Position numbers and translations under genes: made by a program. A stretch of DNA of 64,000 nucleotides from Comamonadaceae bacterium UBA4962 (lineage in GTDB: Bacteria; Pseudomonadota; Gammaproteobacteria; Burkholderiales; Burkholderiaceae_C), in NCBI GenBank assembly GCA_002397315.1, contig DHAE01000008.1, forward strand, positions 211,941 through 275,940, given 5' to 3'. The notes under the pieces are model-generated. The model searched no databases. It was not told where the DNA came from and was given only the letters and a program-made list of their open reading frames with translations. Positions 1 to 8,192 of the stretch are shown one piece after another; position 1 is the stretch's first letter, and each line of letters begins with the position of its first letter.

Positions 1-1942
1 TGCCGTCGGTGGACACGAGCGCGAAGCCGTCGGTGACGCGGTTCGCGGCGAAGACGTAGCCGTCCATCGCGCCCAGCGATCCCGAGGCGCCGGCCCAGTG
101 CGTGGTGTCGGCGGACGCGCCGAAGATGCCGCCCTGCACCAGGCCATGGCGACCCTGGTACTGCGCGCTCGCGAGGCGGTAGTTGACGCCAGAGCCCCCA
201 CCGCTGCCGGTGCCGCTGCCGCGCGCCTGGGCGATGCGCCAGCCGAAGCCGCCGTCGCTCGGCAGGCTGCGCTGCAGCCCCAGTTCGCCCTGCGTGCCGG
301 CGCCCGTGTGCGCGGCGGCGGCCTGCGCCGTGAGCAGGGCATCGAGCAGGTAGGTCAACTGGGCTCGGACCTGGGTCTCGCCGGTCTCCACCGTGCGGCC
401 CGCCGTGAGCGAGAAGAACGCATCGCGGCCCACGGGCATGCTGTAGCTCGCGTAGGCGACGCGGCTGCGCTCCGCATGGCCTCCGCGCAGGTCGATCCAG
501 CCCGCACCGATCGATGCGCTGCCCAACACCCAGCTCGCGTTGATCTGCCGCGTGGAGCGCGCGGGCCGCAGCGAGCCGCCGCCGTAGTCGCCCGCGTCGC
601 CGAAGCCGGAGGTGCGCCGCGTCTCCTGCACCGAGATGCCGCCGCGGGGCGTCTGGTACTGGTAGCCGGCGCTCCACTGCCATCCGCCGCGGCGGTCGGC
701 CGACACCGCATCGCCCGGTGTGGCGCGGCCGCGCGTGAGCGAGGCGTTGAAGATGCCCCGCGTGCCCCACCGCGCGAGCCCGCCCGCGCCCAGCACGGCC
801 AGCCCGCGGCCGGCCTGGGCCTGGGCTTCCACCGTCACCGCATCGCTCAGGCCCCGCCGCAGCACGCCGGCCGCGACGGGGCGGCCATAGGCGAAGCTGC
901 GCAGGCCGTAGCCGCGGCGCACGGCCCCGAGCGACAGGGAATAGTCGGACCACCCGGGCCGCAGCAGCTGGCTGCTCACGTAGAACGGCACGGTGGTCAC
1001 CACCTGCCGGCCGAGCGCGTCGGTGGTGACCACCGAGGCCGTGCCCGCGCCGTTCACGGCCGGCAGTTCGCCCAGCGTGAACGGGCCGGGCTGCACGTTG
1101 TGCCGGCCCGCGCGGAAGCCGTTCACGAACACGTCCACGGCCGAGGGCACGGCGGCCTGGCCCGCGAACTCGGGCATCGGGTAGGTGACGAAGTCGGGCC
1201 GCGCGGCGAAATTGCGTGCCCACTGCACGCCGCCCAGCCGCACGGGCGTGGTCCAGGGCAGCGCGCCGGTGATGAAGTCGCCCGCCGTCCACGATGTGGC
1301 GCTGCCGGCGTCGGTGTCCGTCCAGGCGGTGTCGTAGCGCAGGTAGCCGTTGCCGGCGCCGCCGTCCGCGCGCCGCAGCACGCCCGTGTGCGACACCACG
1401 CCGTACGCGCCGAAGAGGCGCTGCTCCGACCAGACGGAGGCGGCCGTGAGGCCGCGCGTGCGCGTGGCGTAGAAGTCGTAGTTCATCAGGAAGCCGGTGC
1501 CGCGCGAGAGCGCCACGTCGTCCGCTGGCTCCGTGGTCAGCGTCTGCAGCGGCAGCCAGTCCGGCGGCACGTCGATGCGCAGGCGCTGCGCGAGGCTGTC
1601 GTAGGCGACCGAGACACCCGGCAGCGCGTCCACGGCCACGGCGGTGCCGTCGGGCTGGTCGGTGCGCACCTGCAGCCGCCGCAGCATGGCCGCGTCGATC
1701 TCGTAGTGCGGCCCGCGCTGGCGCACCGCGACGAGTTCGCCGCTGGCCCGGCCGTTCACCTCCACCTCCAGGTAGAGCAGCACGGAGGCGCCCGCGGCGT
1801 CCGCTTCCGCCGGTGGCCGGGGCGGCGGAGGCAGGTCGCCCGCGGACAACCCGGCGGGCAGGCAGGCCAGCAGCGCCATCCACCGGCCGGCGCGCAGGCG
1901 GGCACGGGCTGCGGCGCGGCGTGCGGGATCATGGCGCGGCAC
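1..1942 (-). CDS. Outer membrane usher of a chaperone-usher pilus (partial, C-terminus outside window)
   Basis: This is the N-terminal part (about 647 codons) of a FimD/PapC-type usher, the 24-stranded outer-membrane pore that exports and orders pilin subunits. An Arg-rich signal peptide with core MALLACLPAGLSA is followed by an N-terminal domain and a long aromatic beta-strand region, with recognisable stretches such as VFVNGFRAGRHNVQPGPFTL and, at the window edge, GFALVSTDG. The frame stays open to base 1. The start is uncertain: GTG at 1942, which overlaps the chaperone end by 14 nt and gives a basic n-region, is preferred over ATG at 1879. It is the last visible gene of a minus-strand operon of two SCPU pilins, chaperone and usher. 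That arrangement resembles archaic Csu-type systems, where a tip adhesin usually comes next, beyond this window. Confidence 0.88.
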   Translation of the reverse strand, partial: MPRHDPARRAAARARLRAGRWMALLACLPAGLSAGDLPPPPRPPAEADAAGASVLLYLEVEVNGRASGELVAVRQRGPHYEIDAAMLRRLQVRTDQPDGTAVAVDALPGVSVAYDSLAQRLRIDVPPDWLPLQTLTTEPADDVALSRGTGFLMNYDFYATRTRGLTAASVWSEQRLFGAYGVVSHTGVLRRADGGAGNGYLRYDTAWTDTDAGSATSWTAGDFITGALPWTTPVRLGGVQWARNFAARPDFVTYPMPEFAGQAAVPSAVDVFVNGFRAGRHNVQPGPFTLGELPAVNGAGTASVVTTDALGRQVVTTVPFYVSSQLLRPGWSDYSLSLGAVRRGYGLRSFAYGRPVAAGVLRRGLSDAVTVEAQAQAGRGLAVLGAGGLARWGTRGIFNASLTRGRATPGDAVSADRRGGWQWSAGYQYQTPRGGISVQETRRTSGFGDAGDYGGGSLRPARSTRQINASWVLGSASIGAGWIDLRGGHAERSRVAYASYSMPVGRDAFFSLTAGRTVETGETQVRAQLTYLLDALLTAQAAAAHTGAGTQGELGLQRSLPSDGGFGWRIAQARGSGTGSGGGSGVNYRLASAQYQGRHGLVQGGIFGASADTTHWAGASGSLGAMDGYVFAANRVTDGFALVSTDG

Positions 1943-2798
1943 GGGGCAGCGGCGCTTCGCGCCCGTTCACGGTGGCCTGCAGCACCGCCTGCGGCGGCGG
2001 GGGCTGGTCCAGCGTCCAGCGGCGCTCGCTGTTCGGCAGCACGTAGCCGAGCAGGCCCGGAGACACCACCGGCCCCTCGCGCCCATCGGGCCCCTGCCAG
2101 CGCACGGCGGTGAGCCGGGCGTGGCCCGGCCCCGCGTTCTGCACGGCCAACTGCCGGGTGCCGTCGGGCGACCGCTCCACCGTCCATCGCAGCGAGGGTT
2201 CCAGCGCGCTGCCCGCGGACAGGCGCGACAGCAGGTCCGCATGGGTGGCGGGCATGCGCGGCCCCAGCGTGCCGGGCGCGTAGATGAAGAGCGGGATCGC
2301 ATAGCGGATCTGCAGCCGCACGCCGAACTGGGCAGGCGGCTGCGGTGGTGCGGAAGCCCCATCGGCCTGCGCCATGGCGGCGGTGGGCGGCGGCAGTTCG
2401 TCGAGCAGCACGCGGAAGGCCTGCTCCTGCCCGGGCGGCACGGGCTGCGTGGCGATGAGCCGCACCATCTGCCGCGCGCCTGCGGGGATCTGGCTGATCG
2501 GCGGGCTGGCCACCACCGCCTGCTGCGGAGCGAACCGGTCTTCGCCCCCCTCCTGCCGCCAGGCGAAGACGCGGGCCTGCATCGCCACCGGCTCGCTGCC
2601 CCGGTTCTCGACCCAGAGCGCGACCGCGCGCTGATCGCCCGCGATCACCGGATCCACCGGCCAGATCATCAGCGGGGCCGCGGCGTGCAGGACCGTGGGC
2701 GCGAACGGCAGCAGGGCGGCAAGCAGACCGGTCCTGAGCCGGCGCCCGGCGGCAGGCGCAGGCCGCGGCAGCGGAAGCAGCATGGCGGCGCTCACCAT
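1929..2798 (-). CDS. Periplasmic pilus assembly chaperone (PapD/CsuC-like)
   Basis: This 289-residue protein is a PapD-superfamily chaperone that caps pilin subunits by donor-strand complementation and delivers them to the usher. After a signal peptide (cleavage probably near residues 35-40, VLHAAAP), the first Ig-like domain shows PLMIWPVDPVIAGDQRAVAL and the interaction strand ISQIPAGARQMVRLIA, with the family's conserved basic residue. The second domain ends around residue 289. The start at 2798 overlaps the upstream pilin stop by 7 nt (ATGGTGA), indicating translational coupling; a second ATG at 2783 is possible. The usher frame overlaps its 3' end. The MVRL/RFRVLLDE-like pattern and the SCPU partners suggest the archaic (Csu) branch rather than type 1 or P pili. 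Confidence 0.9.
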   Translation of the reverse strand: MVSAAMLLPLPRPAPAAGRRLRTGLLAALLPFAPTVLHAAAPLMIWPVDPVIAGDQRAVALWVENRGSEPVAMQARVFAWRQEGGEDRFAPQQAVVASPPISQIPAGARQMVRLIATQPVPPGQEQAFRVLLDELPPPTAAMAQADGASAPPQPPAQFGVRLQIRYAIPLFIYAPGTLGPRMPATHADLLSRLSAGSALEPSLRWTVERSPDGTRQLAVQNAGPGHARLTAVRWQGPDGREGPVVSPGLLGYVLPNSERRWTLDQPPPPQAVLQATVNGREAPLPRAAP

Positions 2799-3394
2799 GA
2801 CAGCGTCACCTGCACGGTGTCGGTGTAGACACCCGACGGCAGCCCGAAGCCGGGAAACGTGACCGTGCCCTGCAGCGGCAGGGCCGCAGCCGCCGCGCCG
2901 AGCGTGAGGCCCGCCGGCACGTTGGGCACCAGGGCCGTGGTGGTGCCCGCGGCCAGGGCCAGCGCATAGGGCACGAAGGCGCCGGCATTGTTGGAGAGCC
3001 GGCGCTGGCTGCCCTGCGCATGCTGGCCCGCGTCCGCCGCCACCTGCACCGCCGTGCCCGGCGTGCACTGGATCAGCGCCTGCCCTCCGTTGCCGGAACC
3101 GGCCAGCCGGGTTTCGTTGCCCGTGCGCACGGCGGAATGCGTACCGAAGTCGATGCTCCCGAAGTTCAGTCCCGTGACCTGCCCGGCCGCGCCCGCCACC
3201 ATGCAGCCGCGCACGATGGCCGCGCTGACCGACATGGTCGCTTTGGTGGGAATGGCCGCGGGCGTGGCGGGTGCGGTGTGCAGCAGCGCCCACAGGGGCA
3301 GCAGCGCCGTCAGGAGCCGGTGCGGCGCAGGCAGTGCTGCCGGCCATGCGGCAGCGTGCCCACGCCGCGCCCCGGGGCGGGTGGCGTATCGCAT
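2792..3394 (-). CDS. Spore coat U domain pilin subunit (minor or second subunit)
   Basis: This 200-residue secreted protein has the SCPU (spore coat protein U) fold used for pilins in Csu-type chaperone-usher systems. A signal peptide ends near APATPAA. The mature part begins with a donor-strand-like segment and SIDFGTHS (the conserved FGxxDFG-type strand), includes two cysteines likely to form the pilin disulfide, and ends with GVYTDTVQVTLSW, the typical closing strand. The start at 3394 is supported by AAGGGAG a few bases upstream. It lies 52 nt after a second SCPU gene and overlaps the chaperone start. The mature part has a different length and sequence from its neighbour, so the two are probably major and minor subunits rather than a recent duplication. 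Confidence 0.86.
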   Translation of the reverse strand: MRYATRPGARRGHAAAWPAALPAPHRLLTALLPLWALLHTAPATPAAIPTKATMSVSAAIVRGCMVAGAAGQVTGLNFGSIDFGTHSAVRTGNETRLAGSGNGGQALIQCTPGTAVQVAADAGQHAQGSQRRLSNNAGAFVPYALALAAGTTTALVPNVPAGLTLGAAAAALPLQGTVTFPGFGLPSGVYTDTVQVTLSW

Positions 3395-3446
3395 GGCTGG
3401 AATCTCCCTTGCCGCCCGCGGGGTGCTGGCGGCCCTCGTCGTCGGT

Positions 3447-4082
3447 TCAGAAGGTGAGCGTGACCTGCAGCTGGTCGGTGTAGAGCCCCGCGGGCAGGGC
3501 CACCGCGCTGGTCTTGTTGACGAGCCCGTAGATCGGCAGGGTGAACGGGTTGCCCGCAGACGGCACCGCGATGCCCGTGACCGCCGTGGCCGCGGTGTAG
3601 GGCACCGTGTGGCCGGGGTCGCGGTAGACGTCGTAGGGCAGGAAGGCACTGCCGTTGGACATCGCGCGCGAGCCGGTGCCGATGCCCGCGCCCTGGCCGG
3701 GATGGGTGCCGCCGTCGATGGTCACGCTGAAGGCGGTGATCTCGGGCGAGCAGACGATCTGGGTGGCGCCCGCGCCGCCTTCGCCGCCACTCGCGGTGGC
3801 GGTGGCCGTGCCCACGAACGTGGCGGGCCGCGAGCCGAAGTCGAGCGTGCCGAAATCGGCGCCGGAGACCGTGCCCGGCCCGCCGTTGATCACGCAGCCC
3901 GATGTGAGCATCATGCGCGCGCCGAGCACGCCGGACAGGGTGGCGGCCTCCAGAGGCGCGGTGACCGAGGCCAGCGCCAGCGTGCAGGCCGCTGCGGCCA
4001 TCGCCGTGCGTACCGGCCGTGCCGGTCGTGTGGCCGGGCCCGCGCCCCGGGCGGGACGGTGGGATGGTGAGTGGATTTCCAT
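3447..4082 (-). CDS. Spore coat U domain pilin subunit (probable major subunit)
   Basis: First gene of the visible pilus operon, coding a 211-residue secreted SCPU-domain protein. The start at 4082 is chosen because GGAGGAG sits 8 nt upstream and a signal peptide follows (AACTLALASVTAPLEAATL). The mature part shows CVINGGPGTVSGADFGTLDFG, a second cysteine in IVCSPEI, and the terminal strand AGLYTDQLQVTLTF. In Csu-type operons the promoter-proximal pilin is usually the major rod subunit, which is inferred here. Conserved glycines and the closing strand match the neighbour at 2792-3394. Pili of this class act in surface attachment and biofilm formation; the adhesive role here is inferred from the family only. 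Confidence 0.86.
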   Translation of the reverse strand: MEIHSPSHRPARGAGPATRPARPVRTAMAAAACTLALASVTAPLEAATLSGVLGARMMLTSGCVINGGPGTVSGADFGTLDFGSRPATFVGTATATASGGEGGAGATQIVCSPEITAFSVTIDGGTHPGQGAGIGTGSRAMSNGSAFLPYDVYRDPGHTVPYTAATAVTGIAVPSAGNPFTLPIYGLVNKTSAVALPAGLYTDQLQVTLTF

Positions 4083-4384
4083 CGCGTTCTCCTCCACAGA
4101 AAAAACCGATGCGGCGATGGCGCTGGCCATCCCCTGCGTCGTTCCATGCGTTCTGCGCCCTGCGTCGTCCACCTTCCGCTGCCGGAAGGCCGGGTGGTGA
4201 AGTCCACCTCTGGTCTTGTTTGTACCGCATCTCACACGGCAGCGGAATACCTCCGTTATAGGTGTAATTCCATAGAAGGTGGCGGAAAATGCTCTCTTCT
4301 GTGCCTATTGTCGAGTCGGCCGGTGTGTTGCGGCGAGGCAGGAGGCGTGGCCGGCCAGGCACGCCGCGCTGCCCCGTCGGGGCC
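4083..4384. other. Leader/promoter region of the pilus operon; no gene seen
   Basis: This 302-base gap separates the pilus operon from the convergently placed end of the amidotransferase gene transcribed the same way. It is noticeably richer in A/T (especially 4210-4315) than the surrounding coding DNA, as expected for a regulated promoter and a long untranslated leader. I could not place a convincing -35/-10 pair or find a conserved reading frame in it. Confidence 0.4.
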
Positions 4385-5308
4385 TCAGCGCCGCAGCAGT
4401 GCCTGCCGCAGCAGCCGCGCGGCCCGGTCGCGGATGCGGAACGGGCTGTGGCCGGGCGCCGGGCGGTGCTTGGCGCGGATGCAGGCCGCCAGGAAGTCGT
4501 CCAGGATGGGCGCGTCGTCCATCGTCTGCGACGAGCCGGGCTTGAAGAATTCCGGGTGCCACTGCGTGGCCGCGATGTAGCCGCGACCGGAGTGGGGATG
4601 CCGGCGGATCGCCTCGGGCACGCCGTCCGGATGGCTCCATGCCTCGATCTCGAATCCCGGAGCGAGGTTCTTGATGCCCTGGTGGTGGATGCTGTTGACC
4701 ACCACGCGCGACTGCTGCGGGTACATCTGCGCCAGCCGCGTGCCCGGCACGATCTCCACCTCGTGGAAGTGCTGGTCGTAGGTGACGGCGTTGCGGTGCT
4801 GCTGCGCGCCCGGGTGCTGGGTCTCGATATCCTGGTAGAGCGATCCGCCGAAGGCCACATTGATGAGCTGCAGCCCCCGGCAGACGCCGAAGATCGGCTT
4901 GCCGGCCTGCTCGAACGCCTCCACCACGGCCAGGTCATAGAGATCGCGGATGCGGTCGCCGAGCCAGGCGTCCTTGAGCGGCACCTCGCCATAGCTGCCC
5001 GGCCACACGTCGGCGCCGCCGTGCATCACCACCCCGTCGAGCCATTCGGCATAGTGCGCCAGCGTCACGTCGCCGCGCGCCGTCTCGCCGGTGGGGCAGG
5101 GCACCATGACCACCATGGCCCCCGCCGACATGATCCAGTGCGCGATCGACTGCTCGACGTACTGCAACGTCTTGTTCGTGAACAGCGAGCGGGCCGGGTC
5201 GGCGTGCGAGAAGCAGGCGGACAGCCCTATCTTGAGCCGCTGGGCGGTGGGCAACGCGGCGGCCCGACGCGTCGGCGGCGCGCCGTGAAAGGGAGGGAGA
5301 TCAAGCAT
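4385..5308 (-). CDS. Class I glutamine amidotransferase-like hydrolase (peptidase C26, PuuD-like)
   Basis: A 307-residue protein of the gamma-glutamyl hydrolase family, which cleaves gamma-glutamyl bonds; PuuD, the best-known relative, releases GABA from gamma-glutamyl-GABA in putrescine breakdown. The nucleophile elbow GVCRGLQL puts Cys at about residue 143, and the catalytic His/Glu lie in QWHPEF at about 251-253. HGGADVWPGSYG near residue 97 is the oxyanion-region motif. The protein is 40-50 residues longer than typical PuuD, mostly in the N-terminal lead and a C-terminal Arg-rich tail. No puuA/B/C partners are adjacent, so the physiological substrate cannot be read from context. It is cytoplasmic, without a signal peptide. 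Confidence 0.8.
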   Translation of the reverse strand: MLDLPPFHGAPPTRRAAALPTAQRLKIGLSACFSHADPARSLFTNKTLQYVEQSIAHWIMSAGAMVVMVPCPTGETARGDVTLAHYAEWLDGVVMHGGADVWPGSYGEVPLKDAWLGDRIRDLYDLAVVEAFEQAGKPIFGVCRGLQLINVAFGGSLYQDIETQHPGAQQHRNAVTYDQHFHEVEIVPGTRLAQMYPQQSRVVVNSIHHQGIKNLAPGFEIEAWSHPDGVPEAIRRHPHSGRGYIAATQWHPEFFKPGSSQTMDDAPILDDFLAACIRAKHRPAPGHSPFRIRDRAARLLRQALLRR

Positions 5309-5556
5309 GCGGAATTTTTAGCACCAACCGGCGCGGCTCTGCTGTAGGAGCCAGCCGCCGGAGTGCCTGGCCACGCGTCCGATCGCAGCGTGCGCCGATC
5401 GCGGGTTTCGTCACCTCGGGCGCTCGATCTGCGGCAAGGGGCTTGTTTTTCTCCGGAGTGCCGCGATCCTGCAAGCACGAGCCCACTTTTCATTCCCCTT
5501 CTTCCGCGCGTTTCCCGCTTTCCCACCCGTTCGCAATACCTACTCAGGAGGCTTTC

Positions 5557-5904
5557 ATGCAAGTACAGGTCCAGCACGACGAATATATCCAGGGCGGCGA
5601 ATCGCTCGTTCAATGGATCCAGGGCGAAACCGTGGAGCGCCTTGCGCGCTTCCGCGACCATGTGACCCGCGTGGAAATCCATCTGTCGGACGTGGACGCC
5701 GGCAAGTCCGGCAGCGCCGACAAGCGCTGCGTGGTGGAAGCGCGCCTGGCCGGCCGCCAGCCGATCGCCGTGAACGCGGATGCGGACAAGCTCGCCGATG
5801 CCTTCACGGCTGCGGTGGACAAGCTCGCCCGGGCCATCGACAACGACCTGGGCCGCCTGAAGGACAAGAACGGTCGCGAGACCATCCGCACGATCACGGA
5901 GTAA
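5557..5904 (+). CDS. HPF/RaiA-family ribosome-associated protein
   Basis: A 115-residue protein resembling the short ribosome hibernation factor domain (sigma-54 modulation/S30EA family). The fold is suggested by VQVQHDEYIQGGESLVQWIQ at the N-terminus, the central strand RVEIHLSDVDAG and the helix ADAFTAAVDKLARAIDNDL. The start is fixed by CAGGAGG seven bases upstream of ATG 5557. It is clearly diverged from the canonical hpf at 41973 in this window: the basic patches that contact rRNA are weaker and acidic residues more frequent. It may bind ribosomes under different conditions or have another role. It stands alone, convergent with the DUF4130 gene. Confidence 0.72.
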   Translation: MQVQVQHDEYIQGGESLVQWIQGETVERLARFRDHVTRVEIHLSDVDAGKSGSADKRCVVEARLAGRQPIAVNADADKLADAFTAAVDKLARAIDNDLGRLKDKNGRETIRTITE

Positions 5905-5956
5905 CGGCTGCGGCCAGCGGCTCCTTGTTCAGGGCGGCTGGCCGCGACATCTCTGT

Positions 5957-6805
5957 TCAAGGGCCCGCGCCGCGCTCCGCCAGCCGGCGGCGCGTCATGG
6001 TGCCGGGCGCTTCGACCATGCGGCCGCTGCGTTCCGCCGCGCCCTGGGCGAGTTCGCCGATCAGCGCGGCTTCCGGCAGGTTCTTCCAATAGCGCGTGGG
6101 CATCTCGCGGCGCATCATGTCGAGCTTCAGGCGTGCGGGATTGAACGTGTGCCGGTAGTAGGTGAGCCACAGCGCTTCGCCCGCGTCCGGCCCCGGCGCA
6201 TCGGCCCGCCGGGCCCCCGGCCCCACCTGCAGCGTACCGCCGTCCCAGCGCAGGCTGCATTCGGGCGTGAGCACGGCCCAGCGCATCTGCGTGAAGCGCT
6301 GCACGAAGAACGCCGCGTTGGCTTGCACGATGAAATGGTCCGGCTCGAACCAGGCCACGTGCAGCGGTTCGGTGCCGCCATCCTGCACGGGCCGAAAGCG
6401 CACGAACGCCCGCATCTTGTGGATGTCGCGCCGCACGGCCGCCGCCATCCGGTGCAGGCGCGCGATGTCCGGATCGAGCGGATCGTGCCGCAGGGCCGGT
6501 TCGTGCGCCATGCGCCAGAGCGCGCGGTAGAGCAGGGCGAAGCGGTCGGCCTCGCGGTGCAGGGCCGCGTGCGCGCACAGGGCGATGAAAGCGCGGGGCA
6601 TGGGCAGGGCCGTGGCCTCTGGTGCCGCTTCCTTCGCGCCATGGTCTGCTGCGTCCCCCATGGCGCCGAACAGATCGGCTTCTGCCGCACCCGCCACCTG
6701 CCAGTGCACCTGCGCGGGCGCGAGCCCCGCCTGCAGGCAGGCCCGTGCTGCCGCGCGGAAGCCGGGCCAGTCGGCCGGATGGTCGAGCGTGACGGTCCGG
6801 GCCAT
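5957..6805 (-). CDS. DUF4130 (TIGR03915-type) putative DNA repair protein, partner of the radical SAM protein
   Basis: A 282-residue protein of the DUF4130 family, found next to radical SAM proteins and annotated as probable DNA metabolism or repair. Characteristic stretches are RRDIHKMRAFVRFRPV (about residues 128-143), AWFEPDHFIVQANAAFFVQRF, and TYYRHTFNPARLKLDMMRREM followed by RYWKNLPEAALI. The start ATG at 6805 is one base after the radical SAM stop, so the two are translationally coupled. In many relatives this domain is fused to a C-terminal UdgX-type uracil-DNA glycosylase domain (recalled, not checked); here the protein ends after a short basic tail and no such domain follows. The enzymatic activity is unknown. 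Its expression should follow the LexA-type box ahead of the upstream gene. Confidence 0.82.
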   Translation of the reverse strand: MARTVTLDHPADWPGFRAAARACLQAGLAPAQVHWQVAGAAEADLFGAMGDAADHGAKEAAPEATALPMPRAFIALCAHAALHREADRFALLYRALWRMAHEPALRHDPLDPDIARLHRMAAAVRRDIHKMRAFVRFRPVQDGGTEPLHVAWFEPDHFIVQANAAFFVQRFTQMRWAVLTPECSLRWDGGTLQVGPGARRADAPGPDAGEALWLTYYRHTFNPARLKLDMMRREMPTRYWKNLPEAALIGELAQGAAERSGRMVEAPGTMTRRRLAERGAGP

Positions 6806-6806
6806 G

Positions 6807-8120
6807 TCAGGCGAAGAGCGAGGCCTGTACCGGTGACGTGAGGCGGGCGCGCAGCCGCACCGGATCGCGCAGCCGGTCGGCCGGGCGATGGTCGGCCACG
6901 GCGACGAAAGGCAGCACCCGGCCCAGCGGCACGTGCAGGCGGCCCAGATCGGCATGGCAGAGGCGGCGCACACGGCGCGCGGCCAGCAGCCGTTCGACCG
7001 TGCGCACGCCCAGGCCGGGTACGCGCAGCAGGCGCTCGCGCGCGGCGGTGTTCAGGTCCACCGGGAAATGCTCCGGGTGGGCGATCGCCCAGGCCAGCTT
7101 CGGGTCCATGTCGAGCGAGAGCATGCCGCTGCCATTGCCGCCAGCGCTTTCGGCGGCCGGCGCGGGCGGCACGATCTCGTCGTGCGTGAAGCCGTAGAAG
7201 CGCATCAGCCAGTCGGCCTGGTAGAGGCGGTGTTCGCGCACCAGCGGCGGGGCGGCCAGGGGCAGGGCGCGCGAGGCGTCGGGAATCGGGCTGAAGGCCG
7301 AGTAGTACACGCGCCGCAGCCCGTAGCCGCCGTAGAGCCGCGCGCTCGCGGCGAGGATGGTGCGATCGTCCGCGCCGTCCGCGCCCACGATCATCTGCGT
7401 GCTCTGGCCGCCGGGGGCGAAGCGCGGCGCCTCGGCACGGCGCACGCGGCCGGGCAGGGAGATGATCTGTGCATCGCCCGGGCGCGTGCCCCGCTGCTGC
7501 ACGCGGGCCTGCCGGGCCTCGTCGATGTGCAGCGCCAGCCGGCCCATCGAGCGCTGGATGGCGGCGCCGTCCTTCTCGGGAGCGAGGGCAGAGAGGCCCT
7601 CCGATGTGGGCAGCTCGATGTTGATGCTCAGCCGGTCGGCATAGCGCCCTGCGCGCTCCAGCAGTTCGGGCGCCGCGTCCGGAATGGTCTTGAGGTGGAT
7701 GTAGCCGCGGAAGTCGTGGTCCTCGCGCAGCGAGCGGGCCACTTCCACCACGCGCTCCATGGTGTAGTCGGGGCTTTGGATGATGCCGCTGGAGAGGAAC
7801 AGCCCCTCGATGCAGTTGCGCCGGTAGAAGTCGAGCGTCAGGTCGACCACCTCGCGCACCGCGAAGCGCGCGCGCGGCACGTTGCTGCTCACGCGGTTCA
7901 CGCAGTAGAGGCAGTCGTATTGGCAGTAGTTGGTGAGCAGGATCTTCAGCAGCGAGATGCAGCGCCCGTCCGGCGCATAGCTGTGGCAGATGCCCATGCC
8001 CTCGGTGGAGCCGATGCCGCGGCCGCCCACCGAATTGCGCGCGGACGTGCCGCTGGATGCGCAGGACGCATCGTATTTGGCGGCATCCGCCAGGATCGCG
8101 AGCTTGGAAGTGGTGTTCAC
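6807..8120 (-). CDS. Putative DNA modification/repair radical SAM protein (TIGR03916-type)
   Basis: A 437-residue radical SAM enzyme with the [4Fe-4S] motif NYCQYDCLYCVNR (Cys 66, 70, 73; CX3CX2C). The N-terminus (KLAILADAAKYDASC) and the Ser/Gly-rich GICHSYAPDGRCISLLKIL lead are typical of the family paired with DUF4130. Near the C-terminus, LNTAARERLLRVPGLGVRTVERLLAARR reads as a helix-hairpin-helix motif, the kind that contacts DNA backbone. The start is GTG at 8120; there is no Shine-Dalgarno sequence because the codon lies inside the palindromic SOS box, so the message may be leaderless. The substrate and reaction are unknown; the family name and the regulatory site both point to DNA damage. 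Confidence 0.88.
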   Translation of the reverse strand: MNTTSKLAILADAAKYDASCASSGTSARNSVGGRGIGSTEGMGICHSYAPDGRCISLLKILLTNYCQYDCLYCVNRVSSNVPRARFAVREVVDLTLDFYRRNCIEGLFLSSGIIQSPDYTMERVVEVARSLREDHDFRGYIHLKTIPDAAPELLERAGRYADRLSINIELPTSEGLSALAPEKDGAAIQRSMGRLALHIDEARQARVQQRGTRPGDAQIISLPGRVRRAEAPRFAPGGQSTQMIVGADGADDRTILAASARLYGGYGLRRVYYSAFSPIPDASRALPLAAPPLVREHRLYQADWLMRFYGFTHDEIVPPAPAAESAGGNGSGMLSLDMDPKLAWAIAHPEHFPVDLNTAARERLLRVPGLGVRTVERLLAARRVRRLCHADLGRLHVPLGRVLPFVAVADHRPADRLRDPVRLRARLTSPVQASLFA

Positions 8121-8137
8121 TGTATTAATTTACAGTG
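8118..8137 (-). promoter_or_regulatory. LexA-type SOS box at the start of the radical SAM/DUF4130 operon
   Basis: The 20 bases form CACTGTA-TTAATT-TACAGTG, a perfect 7-bp inverted repeat that contains CTGT-N8-ACAG, the consensus LexA operator of beta- and gamma-proteobacteria. It covers the GTG start codon of the radical SAM gene and an AT-rich -10-like TAAATT on the minus strand, so bound LexA would block initiation directly. No comparable site was noticed elsewhere in the window. The site is seen in the sequence; LexA binding is inferred. Confidence 0.8.
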
Positions 8138-8192
8138 TTTGCCGCCTCCGGTGGTGAAGACCTTGCTGCCGCCGCGCCTTTGCGCGCCACGC

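Noticed and set aside
98..2113. 671-codon plus-strand frame across the start of the window
   Set aside because: It runs antisense to the usher and chaperone genes, whose minus-strand translations match known families.
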